Assembly: GCF_026341125.1 (NCBI RefSeq)
Contig: NZ_JAPEOR010000001.1
Coordinates: forward strand, 3,162,001 to 3,226,000
Source of the DNA: Streptomyces sp. NBC_01142
Lineage (GTDB): Bacteria; Actinomycetota; Actinomycetes; Streptomycetales; Streptomycetaceae
Length of the DNA stretch: 64,000 nt
Reading direction: 5' to 3'
Both the position numbers and the translations under genes were made by a program. Below, piece by piece: positions 1 to 9,014 of this stretch (positions are counted from its first letter, which is position 1; each line of letters begins with the position of its first letter). The notes under the pieces are model-generated. The model was not told the origin of the DNA and ran no database searches. It was given only the letters and a program-made list of their open reading frames with translations.

Positions 1-359
1 CGGTCCTCGATCACTGGGAAGCGATGGAGCCACAGCAACAGAAGCCCGAGCAGCCGGTGCTCCTCCTCGGCCTTCAGACCCCCGCTCCTCGTCGACCAGG
101 TGGTGGCCAGATACGTACAGTCCACCCGCAGCGGCGGCCGCCGGCTCAGATAACCGTCCGCCGTCCGCTCCAGCAACGGTGTGTCGTCCCGCAGCGTCCT
201 GTTCTCCTGGACGTCGTGGAGGAACAGGTTCACCGTTGTGAGCGTGGGCTGGAAACCCTTGTCCGGCGTGTCGAAACTGATGTCGGCTGCGCGGAGGACG
301 GCCGGCGCGTCCAAGTCGGTCAGCATCGCCTTGAGCGTGGCATCCAGGTCCTGAAACAT
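1..359 (-). CDS. DUF4255 (Pvc16-like) eCIS protein, 3' end outside window
   Basis: N-terminal about 119 residues of a protein whose C-terminus lies beyond the left edge. The reading begins MFQDLDATLKAMLTDLDAP and continues through VNLFLHDVQENRTLRDDTPL, the usual start of the DUF4255/Pvc16 N-terminal family. In phage-tail-like contractile injection systems this family is thought to act in sheath or tube termination. I chose the ATG at 357-359 because an AAGGTGG ribosome site lies 5-6 bases ahead; a GTG at 366-368 overlaps that site and is less likely. It follows the AAA+ ATPase on the same strand with about 18 bp between, so the two are probably co-transcribed. The family call is from recalled motifs, and the product is incomplete. 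Confidence 0.75.
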   Translation of the reverse strand, partial: MFQDLDATLKAMLTDLDAPAVLRAADISFDTPDKGFQPTLTTVNLFLHDVQENRTLRDDTPLLERTADGYLSRRPPLRVDCTYLATTWSTRSGGLKAEEEHRLLGLLLLWLHRFPVIED

Positions 360-377
360 CTTTGCCACCTTGTACGT

Positions 378-2471
378 TCATGCCGGCTCCCGGTGTGCGT
401 ACGGGTCAGCGTCGGGAACGACCTTGCCCATCTTCTGGTATTCGCGCCGGACGGCGGTGAGCAGCTGCGTCATCCCGATCCGGGTCCGCTGGGCGGCGGC
501 CAGATACGCCGCGTGCAGCACGACGTTGCGGATGTTGCCGCCGGACAGCTGGAAGTCGCCGGCCAGCCGGTCGTAGTCGATCGCCGGGTCGCAGGGTGCT
601 TCCGGCGGCATCCGGACCTTCCAGATACGCCGCCGCTCGGCGTCTTCCGGGAAGGGGAAGTCGATGACGAACTGAAGCCGGCGGGTGAACGCGTCGTCCA
701 TGTGCCGGCGCAGATTGGTGGCCAGGACAGCGAGACCGTCGTACTGCTCCATGCGCTGGAGCAGATAGGAGATCTCGACATTGGCGTACCGGTCGTGCGC
801 GTCATGTACCTCGGAACGCTTGCCGAACAGCGCGTCCGCCTCGTCGAACAGCAGGATGGCGTTGGCGTCGGCCGCTGCGATGAAGACGCGTTCCAGGTTC
901 TTCTCGGTCTCCCCGATGTACTTGCTGATCACCGAGGACAGGTCGATCTTGAAGAGGTCCAGGCCGAGTTCGTGGGCGACGACCTCGGTGGCCATGGTTT
1001 TTCCGGTACCCGAAGGCCCCGCGAAAAGTGCGCTGATCCCCTTGCCCTGGGACATCCGGCGGCCGATGCCCCAGTCCTCCATGACCTGCTGCCGGTGCGC
1101 GACCCACTCGCACAGTTCGTGTAACTGGGCCAGGGAGTCCGTGGGGAGGACGAGATCGTCCCAGTCGGCGACCGGCTCGATCCTTCGCGTGAGCGCCGCC
1201 AGGTCATGACCGGTCTGACCACGGGCCGCCGCGAACAGCGTGCCGCGACCGGGCCCCGCCCCACCACCTTCACCCGATGCGAGAGAGGTCAGTACGGCGT
1301 CCTCGATCTGCTCGTGCCCGAGGCGGAACCGCCCGGCCAGGGCGTCGAGATCGGCCGCGGGGACGGCGGCGCCGTGCGCGGCCAGTGTCCGCTCCCACAC
1401 CGCGCGCCGGGCCACCGCGTCCGGCCGTAGGAAGGTCACACACCGCACGCCCAGCGGCCGTCCCGGCACCGGAGCCCATGGGGCGGTCCCGGACATGACG
1501 ACGACACCCTCGTGCCCGGCGAGCTGGTCCGCCAGCGACCGCTGGTGGCCGATCCCGCAGACCCCGTCGATGTAGAGGAGCGCGCCCTGCAGCGACGCCT
1601 CCCGCAGGACCAGCGCGAGAACGTCACGCAATGGACCCTCCTCCTGCGGCAGCCGCCCGGCGTCGACGCTGAGCAGCGGTACGCGAAGCGCACCCGCCAG
1701 CGACTCGGCGGCCCGGCGCCGCCCGGCGCCCGGGGGGCCGTGGAAGTACAGCCGCAACGGATGGTGTCCCCAGGCCCGTTCCACCGGCCCCAGCAGCCTC
1801 GGATCGGGCGCTTCCGCGGACGAGTGGGCGGGTGGGGGAGGCGTGAGCCGGCAGCAGGGTGCCAGTCTGCGGTCCAGGCCTGTCTGGCCGAGCAGCACAT
1901 CGATGATCTGTTCGTCGAGCACCAGGAAATGCGCGAGCAGCGGCGGCGCGACGGCCCGGGGGTCCGGGACAGCGGTCAGGACCCGGCGGCTCAGCATCGG
2001 GGCCCCGGCACCGAACACACCGCGAGCGGCCAGCCGTTCCTCGGGGGTGGCGGTCAGCAGGTCCAGGGCCAGGCCGACGGTCGGGCGCCGTCGGCTCACG
2101 TCGTCCTGGAGGTAGCCGTACAGCCGCTCGTACCGCAGATCCATCTCCGGAGCCAGGGTCAGGAGCACCACATCGAGTTCGAGGTCCGAGAGGCCGTAGG
2201 CATCGCGGAGCCAGGCCCAGCCGCGTGCCTCGTCGGTGATCCGCTTCCAGTCCGGCTCGAGCGGTGCGCCGCCACTGCCCGCCAACAGGGGCTCACCCGC
2301 CGGGACTTCGAGCGCGCGCTCCGCCTGCACGGCGCTCACAAAGAGCCCCCGGAAGGAATCGGCCGCGGCCTCCGCCCCGAACCGCGTCCGGGCGGCCTCC
2401 ACGGCTCGGGCGAGCAGTCTGTCGAGCCGCAGGAATGCCAGGGATGCCGGGGACGGGAAGTCGTGATCCAC
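378..2471 (-). CDS. AAA+ ATPase of an extracellular contractile injection system (Pvc15-like)
   Basis: 697-residue ATPase. The C-terminal AAA+ module carries Walker A GPSGTGKT (residues 485-492), Walker B ILLFDEAD (539-546) and a downstream asparagine in LAVLATNLRRHMD that fits sensor 1. A second, earlier P-loop-like segment, GPPGAGRR (245-252), lacks the Lys-Thr/Ser needed for phosphate binding, so the first AAA domain is probably structural only. In eCIS loci such ATPases are needed for assembly or cargo loading. The start is GTG at 2469-2471 with GAGGAG about 8 bases upstream. It lies between the DUF4157 cargo gene and the DUF4255 gene, all on the minus strand, which supports the eCIS assignment. 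A generic AAA ATPase is the alternative if the locus is not an eCIS. Confidence 0.85.
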   Translation of the reverse strand: MDHDFPSPASLAFLRLDRLLARAVEAARTRFGAEAAADSFRGLFVSAVQAERALEVPAGEPLLAGSGGAPLEPDWKRITDEARGWAWLRDAYGLSDLELDVVLLTLAPEMDLRYERLYGYLQDDVSRRRPTVGLALDLLTATPEERLAARGVFGAGAPMLSRRVLTAVPDPRAVAPPLLAHFLVLDEQIIDVLLGQTGLDRRLAPCCRLTPPPPAHSSAEAPDPRLLGPVERAWGHHPLRLYFHGPPGAGRRRAAESLAGALRVPLLSVDAGRLPQEEGPLRDVLALVLREASLQGALLYIDGVCGIGHQRSLADQLAGHEGVVVMSGTAPWAPVPGRPLGVRCVTFLRPDAVARRAVWERTLAAHGAAVPAADLDALAGRFRLGHEQIEDAVLTSLASGEGGGAGPGRGTLFAAARGQTGHDLAALTRRIEPVADWDDLVLPTDSLAQLHELCEWVAHRQQVMEDWGIGRRMSQGKGISALFAGPSGTGKTMATEVVAHELGLDLFKIDLSSVISKYIGETEKNLERVFIAAADANAILLFDEADALFGKRSEVHDAHDRYANVEISYLLQRMEQYDGLAVLATNLRRHMDDAFTRRLQFVIDFPFPEDAERRRIWKVRMPPEAPCDPAIDYDRLAGDFQLSGGNIRNVVLHAAYLAAAQRTRIGMTQLLTAVRREYQKMGKVVPDADPYAHREPA

Positions 2472-2486
2472 GCGGGCACTCCTCGG

Positions 2487-2554
2487 GCAGTCGATTCAGC
2501 AGTCGATTCAGCAGTCGATCCGGGGGAGTTGATCAAACTCGACCGATTGGTCGA
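2487..2554. repeat. 12-bp tandem repeat and palindrome upstream of the eCIS ATPase
   Basis: GCAGTCGATTCA occurs twice and a third time partially (2487-2520), directly upstream of the ATPase ribosome site. A perfect palindrome, TCGACC-GATT-GGTCGA, follows at 2539-2554. Their place in the leader of the minus-strand ATPase suggests an operator or mRNA leader structure, but this is inference from position only. Confidence 0.4.
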
Positions 2555-2673
2555 TTGGGCGAGGAATGTCAAAGCTAGGGAGATTTGGGCAGAGCGGTCA
2601 AGGCGTTGCCCCGACGGCGCCGGAGCCAAACCGCCTGATGGTGTCGTCGGGTGGGGCTGGTGTGGACGGGGGC

Positions 2674-5600
2674 TCACTTTTTGCGGGGTCTGCGGATCAT
2701 CGCCTTGACGATCTCCTCGAATTCGTCCTCCGGAATCCAGTCGAATTCGTCCCGGTTCCTCAGCAGCCAGTCCGTGAAGCTCTCGTTCCGTCCGCCGAGC
2801 CGCGGAGCGTGATCGAACACGCCCTCCGCGAGCGCCCCCTTGGAGTTCGCCAGCCCTCCTGCAACGTTCTCGTTCCTCCTGGCCTGATTCAGATAGAGGG
2901 TGAGTTCCTGGTAGTAGGGGTCCGTGTGCAGGACCTGATGACGGGTCAGCCCCTGCGGAACCGTTCTCGGATCCACCGTGGTACTCGGCAGGCGGACGCC
3001 GTTCTCCGCAGCGTTGGCGGGATTGAAGCCCTCTTCACGAAGAATTCTGCGGGCGATCTCGCCTCGGGGGTCACGGTCGGCCACGATGTGGTGCCAGTCG
3101 TGCCCGTACAACTCGTGTTCACCGATCCCGGCCAGATTGTCGCCCAACTGGGCGGAGGGCCTGCGGCCGTCCTCCGCCGGAACGTGGGTCTCCGGATCCT
3201 CGATCACGTCGAGCTTCTCCGGAGGATGATCGCCGGGCTCGTGATGCATGGCCTGCTCGTTGTGCCAGGACGGCTCGTTCGCGTCCGCGTCCGGCGTGGG
3301 CATGAGTTCGTCCAGGCGTTCTTCGAGTTTTCCGATGTGCTCCATGGCCTGCACCGGGTTCTCCCGGGCCATGTTCTCCAGGACGAGAAGCTGCTCCTCC
3401 ACCACCGCCGGATGGCGTGCGGCCTGTCCCCCGACCCTGGCGCGAATGCGGGCGAGGCGCCTGAGAGCGATGTCTGTCGGGCTTTGGGGAACCCCCTTGG
3501 GGAACTGCGGGGACCCGCTTCCCGGCTGCTTGGCAGGCGCGCCGCCCGCCGTTGTCGTGGAGCTACCGGAAGCCGTGTTCTGCGGAGTCGCTGTCTGCTT
3601 CGGCGCTTTGACTCCGGGGGGTTGGTCCGCCATCGCCCGTACGGGATCGGGGCCGCGGCCCGCAGCGGTCGTCACCGCGCCGTCGGTGCCGGTGCCCGCG
3701 ATGACGGCGGGCTCCTCGATGAGGGCGGCCTGGGGAACGGCCTCGGGGACCGGCTCGGGGACGGGCGGCTCCTTCGGGCCGGGGATGCGGCCGGCCTTGC
3801 GGGTGCCTTTCGGGATCCGGCCCAGCTTGGCCTGCTGCGCTTTCGTCAGCTCGGAGACGGGGGGCTTCACCGGGCGCTTGAATTGCAGGAGCTTTCCCGG
3901 GGGCTTCGGCGTGGACACGGGCGTGGGTGTGGGCGCGGGCGTGGGTGTGGGTACGGACTTCGGTGCGGGCGCCGGCTTGGGTGCGGGCTTCGATGCCGCC
4001 AGGGGTGCTGGTGCCGGCGTCGGTGCGGACTTCGCCGCCGCCTCGTCCACGAGCGGCGCCACCCCGTGTGCCGCCGCGGTACCGGCCTCGCGCTCGGCCA
4101 GGCCGAGCAGCCGCTTCAGATAACCCAGCAGACGTTCGAGGACCGGGAGGAACGGGGCCATGATCGCCTGGGCCGCCCTGCTGCGGAGCACCACCGCGGT
4201 CACGGCGTTGATCGCCTCTTCCACCTCGGTCACGACCGCCCCGAGAGCCCCCACCGCCTTGCCCACGGTGCCGAGCACTCTGCCGTACTGGCCCAGCTTC
4301 CCCGCGAGCTGGCTCAGGGCAGTGCCGACCCCCAGGGTGAAGTACGCCAACAGGCCGTTGCTCACGAGCATGCCGATGGTGTGACCGATCGAGTAGCCGG
4401 CGCTCGCGCGGGGAGTGGTGGTGACAAAGGAGTCGATGGCCCTGCCGAACTTTCCCGTGACCAGACTCAGCACACCACTGTGCTCCGCCTCGGTGTGGGT
4501 GGTGAGGATCTGTTCGAGGGTCTCGGGAGGGCGCGTTTCCTCCTCCTTCTTCTTGTCCGTGCCGGTGAAGAAGCCGACGATGCCTTTCGCGGCCTCCCGG
4601 CCGGCCTTGCCCGCCGCGCCCCCGGCGGCTGTCTGAGCCTGGAGACCGGCGTTCGCGAGGAATTCGTAGAGTTCTCCGGGACTCATCTTCTTCAGCTCGG
4701 CCTGGAGGTCACGCACCCGGTCGGGCAGACCGTCGCGGAACTTCTGGATCGCGGTGAGGATTTCGAATGCCTCGGCGGCAAAGGCATCGGCCCCCCGCCA
4801 TGCCCGTAGGCCCAGGTTCTTTGCGATCAGCGGGAGTTGCTCGGCCAGCGCACCGAGCACCAGCAGGTCCGTCGCCGGGCTGATGACTCCCGCGCCCAGG
4901 CCGACCAGGTATCCGCGCTCGAACTCCTTGGCGTTGGCCGGTACCAGCATCCCGGCGAGCGCGGCCTTGGCCCTGGCCAGGTCGAGGCTGTCGCCGGCCG
5001 TGAGCCCGTGCCCCAGCTCCGCGACGAAGCCGCGCAGTGCGGCGGCCAGCAACCGCTGGTGCGGACCACGGCCCACCACCTGGCGGGTGAGCCCGTCGAC
5101 GAATGCGTCCCCGATGGGTCCGAGGGAGTCTGCCTCAGCACCGGACCCGCTCGTGGCTGCATCTCGCTTGGGCAGGAGAGCAATGCCCACAGCCGTTCCT
5201 CCGATCCCGGCTCCGGACCCGACACCCGTTCCGTCGCCCGCCCCCGCCGCGGCCCGTTCGGACTCCCTGGACCCGGCCGGAGCAGTCCCGCCGCGTGCCT
5301 GCTGGACCGTGTGCCGCAGCTCATGAGCCAGCACCTCGCGGCCCGCGGCCTCTGCGGGGCGGTACTCACCGGGCCCGAAGACGATGTCCTGCCCCACGGT
5401 GTACGCCCTGGCTTCCAGAGCGGTGGCCGAGGCGGCCGCGTCGGCGTCGGTGTGCACCCGTACCCGTGACAGATCCGCACCGAGCCGGGCCTCCATGAAC
5501 GCGCGGGCGGCCGGATCGAGTGGCCGGCCCCCGGTCGCGGCCGGTCCGAGCAGTGCCTGGATCGCCTGGTTCCCCATCGCCGACGCCCAGGCCGTTGCCG

Positions 5601-5679
5601 GCTCGTCCGGGAACGCCTCGGAGTGGGCTTCGCCCCTGGGTGTGGGATCCGATGACCGTACGGCCCGCTCAACCGTCAT
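2674..5679 (-). CDS. eCIS-associated DUF4157 protein with C-terminal AHH-type nuclease (putative toxin cargo)
   Basis: 1001 residues. Residues about 50-130 form the DUF4157 (eCIS core) domain with its zincin-like motif HELRH at 119-123. The middle is alanine-rich with hydrophobic helices (SNGLLAYFTLGVGTALSQLA and neighbours), followed by a long Pro/Ala/Lys linker. From about residue 853 the sequence changes character: GHDWHHIVADRD (HH at 863-864), then RRILREEGF, ENGVRLPS and a late histidine-rich TRHQVLHTDPYYQEL, matching the order of motifs in AHH nucleases of polymorphic toxins. DUF4157 is known to mark proteins loaded by eCIS particles, so this is probably an injected nuclease. ATG at 5679 follows GGGGGAG. 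No cognate immunity gene is obvious next to it. The nuclease assignment rests on motif order only. Confidence 0.8.
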   Translation of the reverse strand: MTVERAVRSSDPTPRGEAHSEAFPDEPATAWASAMGNQAIQALLGPAATGGRPLDPAARAFMEARLGADLSRVRVHTDADAAASATALEARAYTVGQDIVFGPGEYRPAEAAGREVLAHELRHTVQQARGGTAPAGSRESERAAAGAGDGTGVGSGAGIGGTAVGIALLPKRDAATSGSGAEADSLGPIGDAFVDGLTRQVVGRGPHQRLLAAALRGFVAELGHGLTAGDSLDLARAKAALAGMLVPANAKEFERGYLVGLGAGVISPATDLLVLGALAEQLPLIAKNLGLRAWRGADAFAAEAFEILTAIQKFRDGLPDRVRDLQAELKKMSPGELYEFLANAGLQAQTAAGGAAGKAGREAAKGIVGFFTGTDKKKEEETRPPETLEQILTTHTEAEHSGVLSLVTGKFGRAIDSFVTTTPRASAGYSIGHTIGMLVSNGLLAYFTLGVGTALSQLAGKLGQYGRVLGTVGKAVGALGAVVTEVEEAINAVTAVVLRSRAAQAIMAPFLPVLERLLGYLKRLLGLAEREAGTAAAHGVAPLVDEAAAKSAPTPAPAPLAASKPAPKPAPAPKSVPTPTPAPTPTPVSTPKPPGKLLQFKRPVKPPVSELTKAQQAKLGRIPKGTRKAGRIPGPKEPPVPEPVPEAVPQAALIEEPAVIAGTGTDGAVTTAAGRGPDPVRAMADQPPGVKAPKQTATPQNTASGSSTTTAGGAPAKQPGSGSPQFPKGVPQSPTDIALRRLARIRARVGGQAARHPAVVEEQLLVLENMARENPVQAMEHIGKLEERLDELMPTPDADANEPSWHNEQAMHHEPGDHPPEKLDVIEDPETHVPAEDGRRPSAQLGDNLAGIGEHELYGHDWHHIVADRDPRGEIARRILREEGFNPANAAENGVRLPSTTVDPRTVPQGLTRHQVLHTDPYYQELTLYLNQARRNENVAGGLANSKGALAEGVFDHAPRLGGRNESFTDWLLRNRDEFDWIPEDEFEEIVKAMIRRPRKK

Positions 5680-6302
5680 GGCTCCCCCGCCCGGTTCGGA
5701 ACCTCTTGGTGCTTCTGATGCTTCTCGGTGCGATTTACGCTAACTTGCCGTCAGTTGGCCGCGCAAGACCGAGGGTGTTCCGTGCAGGCGATGGCCGCCG
5801 CCAACAACCCGACTCCACCGTCAGGTTGGAAAGAGCGCAGGGGAGTCCACCCACTGCATCTTGCGTAGTTCGGCCGGCCGCCAAGACCAGTCAGTCCATC
5901 GCCCACAGCATGTCCCGCCACAGGGACAGGGGGTGGCAGGGCCTGGGCCGCATGCGGGGAAACCTGGCTGGTGGTCTCCCGGCCGAGCCGGAAGACCACC
6001 GCTCGCTCACGTACGCAGAGTTCTGACCCCTGTTTCCGCGCGGCCGGGCGGGCGGCCGGGCGGGCGGGCGGTGCTCGGCGCAGTCCTGGGCGCACCGGTC
6101 ATCGCCTCTCTCCTGACCGTTGCTCTGAGCGGGTGGGAGTGTAGGTGGCTGACTCCCGTGGCGATGCTCCTGTCCGGCGTGGCAAGCCGGATCGTTCTGC
6201 CCCGGCTGCGTGGGCTCCCCAGCCGCTGGGACAGGGGCGATCACGAAAATTACCGGACCGCCCAGATCGCCCGATCCCGTGAGCGGAGAGTCACGGGTGC
6301 TC
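5680..6302. other. Intergenic region with a G-rich tract
   Basis: No gene is supported here. Open frames on both strands have arginine/proline-rich, shadow-like composition. One plus-strand stretch (about 6030-6230) would encode a hydrophobic segment but lacks a ribosome site and any recognisable family. The tract 6041-6071 is a run of GGGCGGGC units that could form a G-quadruplex. Confidence 0.4.
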
Positions 6303-6332
6303 TTGTGGGGCGCATGCGATGCCCTCTAGGGT
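6303..6332 (+). promoter_or_regulatory. Candidate sigma-HrdB-type promoter of the RiPP-type cluster
   Basis: TTGTGG at 6303-6308 and TAGGGT at 6327-6332 are separated by 18 bp. TAGGGT fits the streptomycete -10 consensus TAGRRT exactly, and the -35 matches TTGACN in its first three bases and loosely after that. The predicted start site lies about 45 bp before the GTG of the small peptide gene at 6385. Confidence 0.5.
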
Positions 6333-6384
6333 GAACCGCCTCTTGTAGTACGCGAGTTCGAGAAATTCGAGCAAGGGAGAGGCC

Positions 6385-6471
6385 GTGGAGATCAAAAAGG
6401 TAGTGATCCGCGAGGAAGAGCGCACGAACCGCCGGCCCGCCGTCATGGAGAAGCGGCCGCCGAGCCGCTGA
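6385..6471 (+). CDS. 28-residue peptide, candidate RiPP precursor
   Basis: Short reading frame from GTG to TGA encoding 28 residues. It begins VEIKKVVIREEERTN, has a proline/arginine-rich end (KRPPSR) and is highly charged throughout. The GTG is preceded by AAGGGAGAGG at optimal spacing and by a good promoter, so translation is likely. It ends 45 bp before the radical-SAM RiPP maturase and reads in the same direction, exactly where a precursor gene would be expected. There is no GG or other obvious leader cleavage site and no cysteine, so the product would be modified on carbon or side chains rather than thioether-bridged. That role is inference from position; a short upstream regulatory peptide is the alternative. 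Confidence 0.55.
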   Translation: MEIKKVVIREEERTNRRPAVMEKRPPSR

Positions 6472-6516
6472 CCGGGGGGAGCGCAGGCAGGTGTCCACGG
6501 GGACGGAGAGGGCGGT

Positions 6517-8451
6517 ATGCGTGTTCAGCTGGTGACCATGCCCTGGCACCCGATCGATCTGCCGTCTCTTCAGGTGGGCCTGTTGCACCGCCTGCTGCAA
6601 CAGGTCCGCCCGGACGACGAGGTGCGTGAGTTTCACGGCTCGCTGCGCTGGGCGGAGTTCCTCCTTGAGCGGTCCGGCGGGCGGCTGCGCCCCGGTGACT
6701 ACGAGGCGATCGGCAGCGATTCGATCTTCGACGGCCTCGGCGACTGGGTCTTCTCGGGTGCTCTGTACGAGGACGAGAACTGGGGCGTCGCACGCCTGAA
6801 GGAATACGCGGCGCGTCGCGGCATCTGCACCGACACCGCCTCCGACATGCGGGTGTACGCGGCCGAGTTCATCGTCGAGTGCGCGGCGGAAGTGCTCGCT
6901 CAGGAGCCTGATGTCGTCGGGTTCACCAGCACGTTCATGCAGAACGTGCCCTCACTCGCGCTGGCCAGGGAGCTCAAGCGCTGCCGCCCCGACCTCACCG
7001 TCATCTTCGGCGGCAGCAATTGCGACGGCCCGATGGGGCACGCCCTGCACCGCAACCATCCCTTCGTCGACCACGTGGTGCGCGGCGAGGGCGAGTACGC
7101 CTTCCCGGCACTCCTTCGCCACCTGGACGCCGGCACGCCGCCCGCCGACGTACCGGGCCTGTGCTGGTGGGACGGCCGGACGTCCCGGGCGAACACCCTG
7201 TCGCGGCGCACCGTGGCGCCCGCTGACATCCCCGCACCGGACTACGACCAGTGGCAGGCCGTCCTGGAGGCGTCCCCGGTCCTCGAATACGTGTATCCGA
7301 AGCTGGTCGTCGAGGGAGCTCGCGGCTGCTGGTGGGGCGAGAAGCACCACTGCACCTTCTGCGGGCTCAACGGCTCCTCCATGGCCTTCCGCGCCAAGAC
7401 GGGGGCGCAGCTGTGGAGCGAGATCGACCACCTCGTACGACGGCACCGCCTCCTCGACGTCGTCACCGTCGACAACATGATCGACATGGCGTACTTCAAG
7501 GACTTCCTGCCGCTCGCCGTCGAGAGCGGCTGGGACCTGCGGATGCACTACGAGGTCAAGTCCAACCTCACCCGCGAACAGATCGCCCTCCTGGGCCGGG
7601 CCGGAGCGGTGCTCATCCAGCCCGGCATCGAAAGTCTGAGCAACCGGGTCCTCGACCTCATGGACAAGGGTGTCAGCGGCGCCCGCAATGTACGCACGCT
7701 TCGCGAGTGCGAGAACCACTCGTTGACCTGCACCTGGAACTACCTGTACGGCTTCCCGGGCGAGACCGTCGAGGACTACGCCTGCGTCGTCGACCAACTG
7801 CCCGCGCTCGTACACCTGCAGCCCCCGGGCGGCGCCCACCGTATCCAACTGGAGCGGTTCAGCCCGAACTTCACCGACCCGGGGTTCGGCTTCGGCAAGC
7901 GGCGTCCCTCCGAGATGTACCAGCATGTCTACGAACTGCCCGAGGCCGAACTCACCGATCTCGTCTATCTGTTCGACACCGAGGACGCGGGTATCGGCGG
8001 GCAGGCCGAGAGCCGGCTCAAGCGGGCCGTCGGGAAATGGCGCGACGGACATCCCGGATCAAGTCTGGTGATGGAGGAAACAGAGCCGCAGGAGGGCGTG
8101 GACGTACTGCTCGTACACGACCGGCGGCACGGCTGGCCCCGGCGCACCCACCGGTTGACCGGCTGGCAGGCGGAGGCACTGCGACGGCTGGAGGACGGGC
8201 GGACCGAGCCCGCACTGCACCGGTTGCTGACCGGCGACGGATATGACGTCCCGGCCGGAGAGCTGAATGTATGGATCCAGCACGCTCAGGCGATGGGGCT
8301 GTTGTTCCGCGACGGACGGACGTACGTGTCCCTGCCCACGTGGGAGGTGCCGGCCCGCATCGACCGCGACCCGGCGGACCGCGTCGCAGACCTTCAGGCG
8401 GCGGACCCGGCGGACCTTCAGGCGGCGGACCGTCAGGCGGTGGCCGGATGA
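6517..8451 (+). CDS. RiPP maturation radical SAM protein with B12-binding domain (probable C-methyltransferase)
   Basis: 644 residues. Residues about 110-205 look like a cobalamin-binding fold (VVGFTSTFMQNVPSL, TVIFGGSNCDGPMG). The radical-SAM cluster motif follows as GARGCWWGEKHHCTFCGLNG, a CX7CX2C with Cys271, Cys279 and Cys282, which is characteristic of the bacteriocin-maturation radical SAM family 1. The C-terminus ends in a short repeated AADPADLQ-type tail. Members of this family are thought to methylate unreactive carbons of ribosomal peptides with SAM and B12. ATG at 6517 has GGAGAGGGCGG upstream. The stop overlaps the DUF5825 start by ATGA, indicating translational coupling, and an exporter follows. 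Confidence 0.85.
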   Translation: MRVQLVTMPWHPIDLPSLQVGLLHRLLQQVRPDDEVREFHGSLRWAEFLLERSGGRLRPGDYEAIGSDSIFDGLGDWVFSGALYEDENWGVARLKEYAARRGICTDTASDMRVYAAEFIVECAAEVLAQEPDVVGFTSTFMQNVPSLALARELKRCRPDLTVIFGGSNCDGPMGHALHRNHPFVDHVVRGEGEYAFPALLRHLDAGTPPADVPGLCWWDGRTSRANTLSRRTVAPADIPAPDYDQWQAVLEASPVLEYVYPKLVVEGARGCWWGEKHHCTFCGLNGSSMAFRAKTGAQLWSEIDHLVRRHRLLDVVTVDNMIDMAYFKDFLPLAVESGWDLRMHYEVKSNLTREQIALLGRAGAVLIQPGIESLSNRVLDLMDKGVSGARNVRTLRECENHSLTCTWNYLYGFPGETVEDYACVVDQLPALVHLQPPGGAHRIQLERFSPNFTDPGFGFGKRRPSEMYQHVYELPEAELTDLVYLFDTEDAGIGGQAESRLKRAVGKWRDGHPGSSLVMEETEPQEGVDVLLVHDRRHGWPRRTHRLTGWQAEALRRLEDGRTEPALHRLLTGDGYDVPAGELNVWIQHAQAMGLLFRDGRTYVSLPTWEVPARIDRDPADRVADLQAADPADLQAADRQAVAG

Positions 8452-9011
8452 CCGGGCTGCCCGCCACCGTCACCCACCGCGTCACTGGCCGGCAGGTCCA
8501 CGTGGACGAGCCGCTACGCCTGGGCGGGGCGGGGCGTGAGACGGCGGTGGCGGTCCAGTTCCTGCGCGAGTGCCAGAGCCATGGGCTCCGTACGCACTGG
8601 GAGATTGCGCACGAAGAGGCGCCGGGCGACGACGCGTATGACGCGCGGATGCTGCACCACCTCCCGCCGCCCGCCGAACGGCCCGGTGAACCAGAGGAGT
8701 TGAGTCAGTGGCGCACCTCGTACGCCGCCTTCCCTTCCGGGATGCTCTACCACCGCCGCGGGCCGGACTTCATCACCGTCATGGACCGCAGAGAACGACC
8801 CGCCTCGGCGAGGTTCACCCTTGACCACCCGGATCTGCTCACCACCTTCGGCACAGTGCAGGAGGCCACGGCGCTCAGTGAACTGAGCGCCGTGCAGCGG
8901 GAGGCCGTCGACCTGCTCGCGGCAGAGCGACTCGCCCTGGTGGCAGACGGGTGGGCGGTAGCCCTGCCGACGCGGCTGCATCGCTGGCCCGTACCCTGTA
9001 CGGGGATCTGA
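8448..9011 (+). CDS. DUF5825 family protein
   Basis: 187 residues starting MTGLPATVTHRVTGRQ at the ATGA overlap with the radical-SAM gene. The frame stays open further upstream, but that part overlaps the maturase. Segments such as FPSGMLYHRRGPDFITVMD and a short C-terminal half resemble DUF5825 proteins, a family I know mainly as a partner of actinobacterial RiPP radical-SAM maturases. No catalytic motif is visible. A role in precursor recognition or as a maturase partner is inferred from the tight coupling. Confidence 0.65.
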   Translation: MTGLPATVTHRVTGRQVHVDEPLRLGGAGRETAVAVQFLRECQSHGLRTHWEIAHEEAPGDDAYDARMLHHLPPPAERPGEPEELSQWRTSYAAFPSGMLYHRRGPDFITVMDRRERPASARFTLDHPDLLTTFGTVQEATALSELSAVQREAVDLLAAERLALVADGWAVALPTRLHRWPVPCTGI

Positions 9012-9014
9012 CGG

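Noticed and set aside
24..1124. Long plus-strand open frame opposite the AAA+ ATPase
   Set aside because: It is antisense to a gene with clear Walker motifs, and its product is a Val/Arg/Gly-rich shadow with no family.
2566..4809. 747-codon plus-strand open frame opposite the DUF4157 gene
   Set aside because: High GC leaves the opposite strand open; the minus-strand product has recognisable domains and this one does not.
5861..6334. Plus-strand frame with a hydrophobic stretch before the RiPP-type cluster
   Set aside because: No ribosome site, no family, overlaps the promoter; hydrophobic run alone is not enough.
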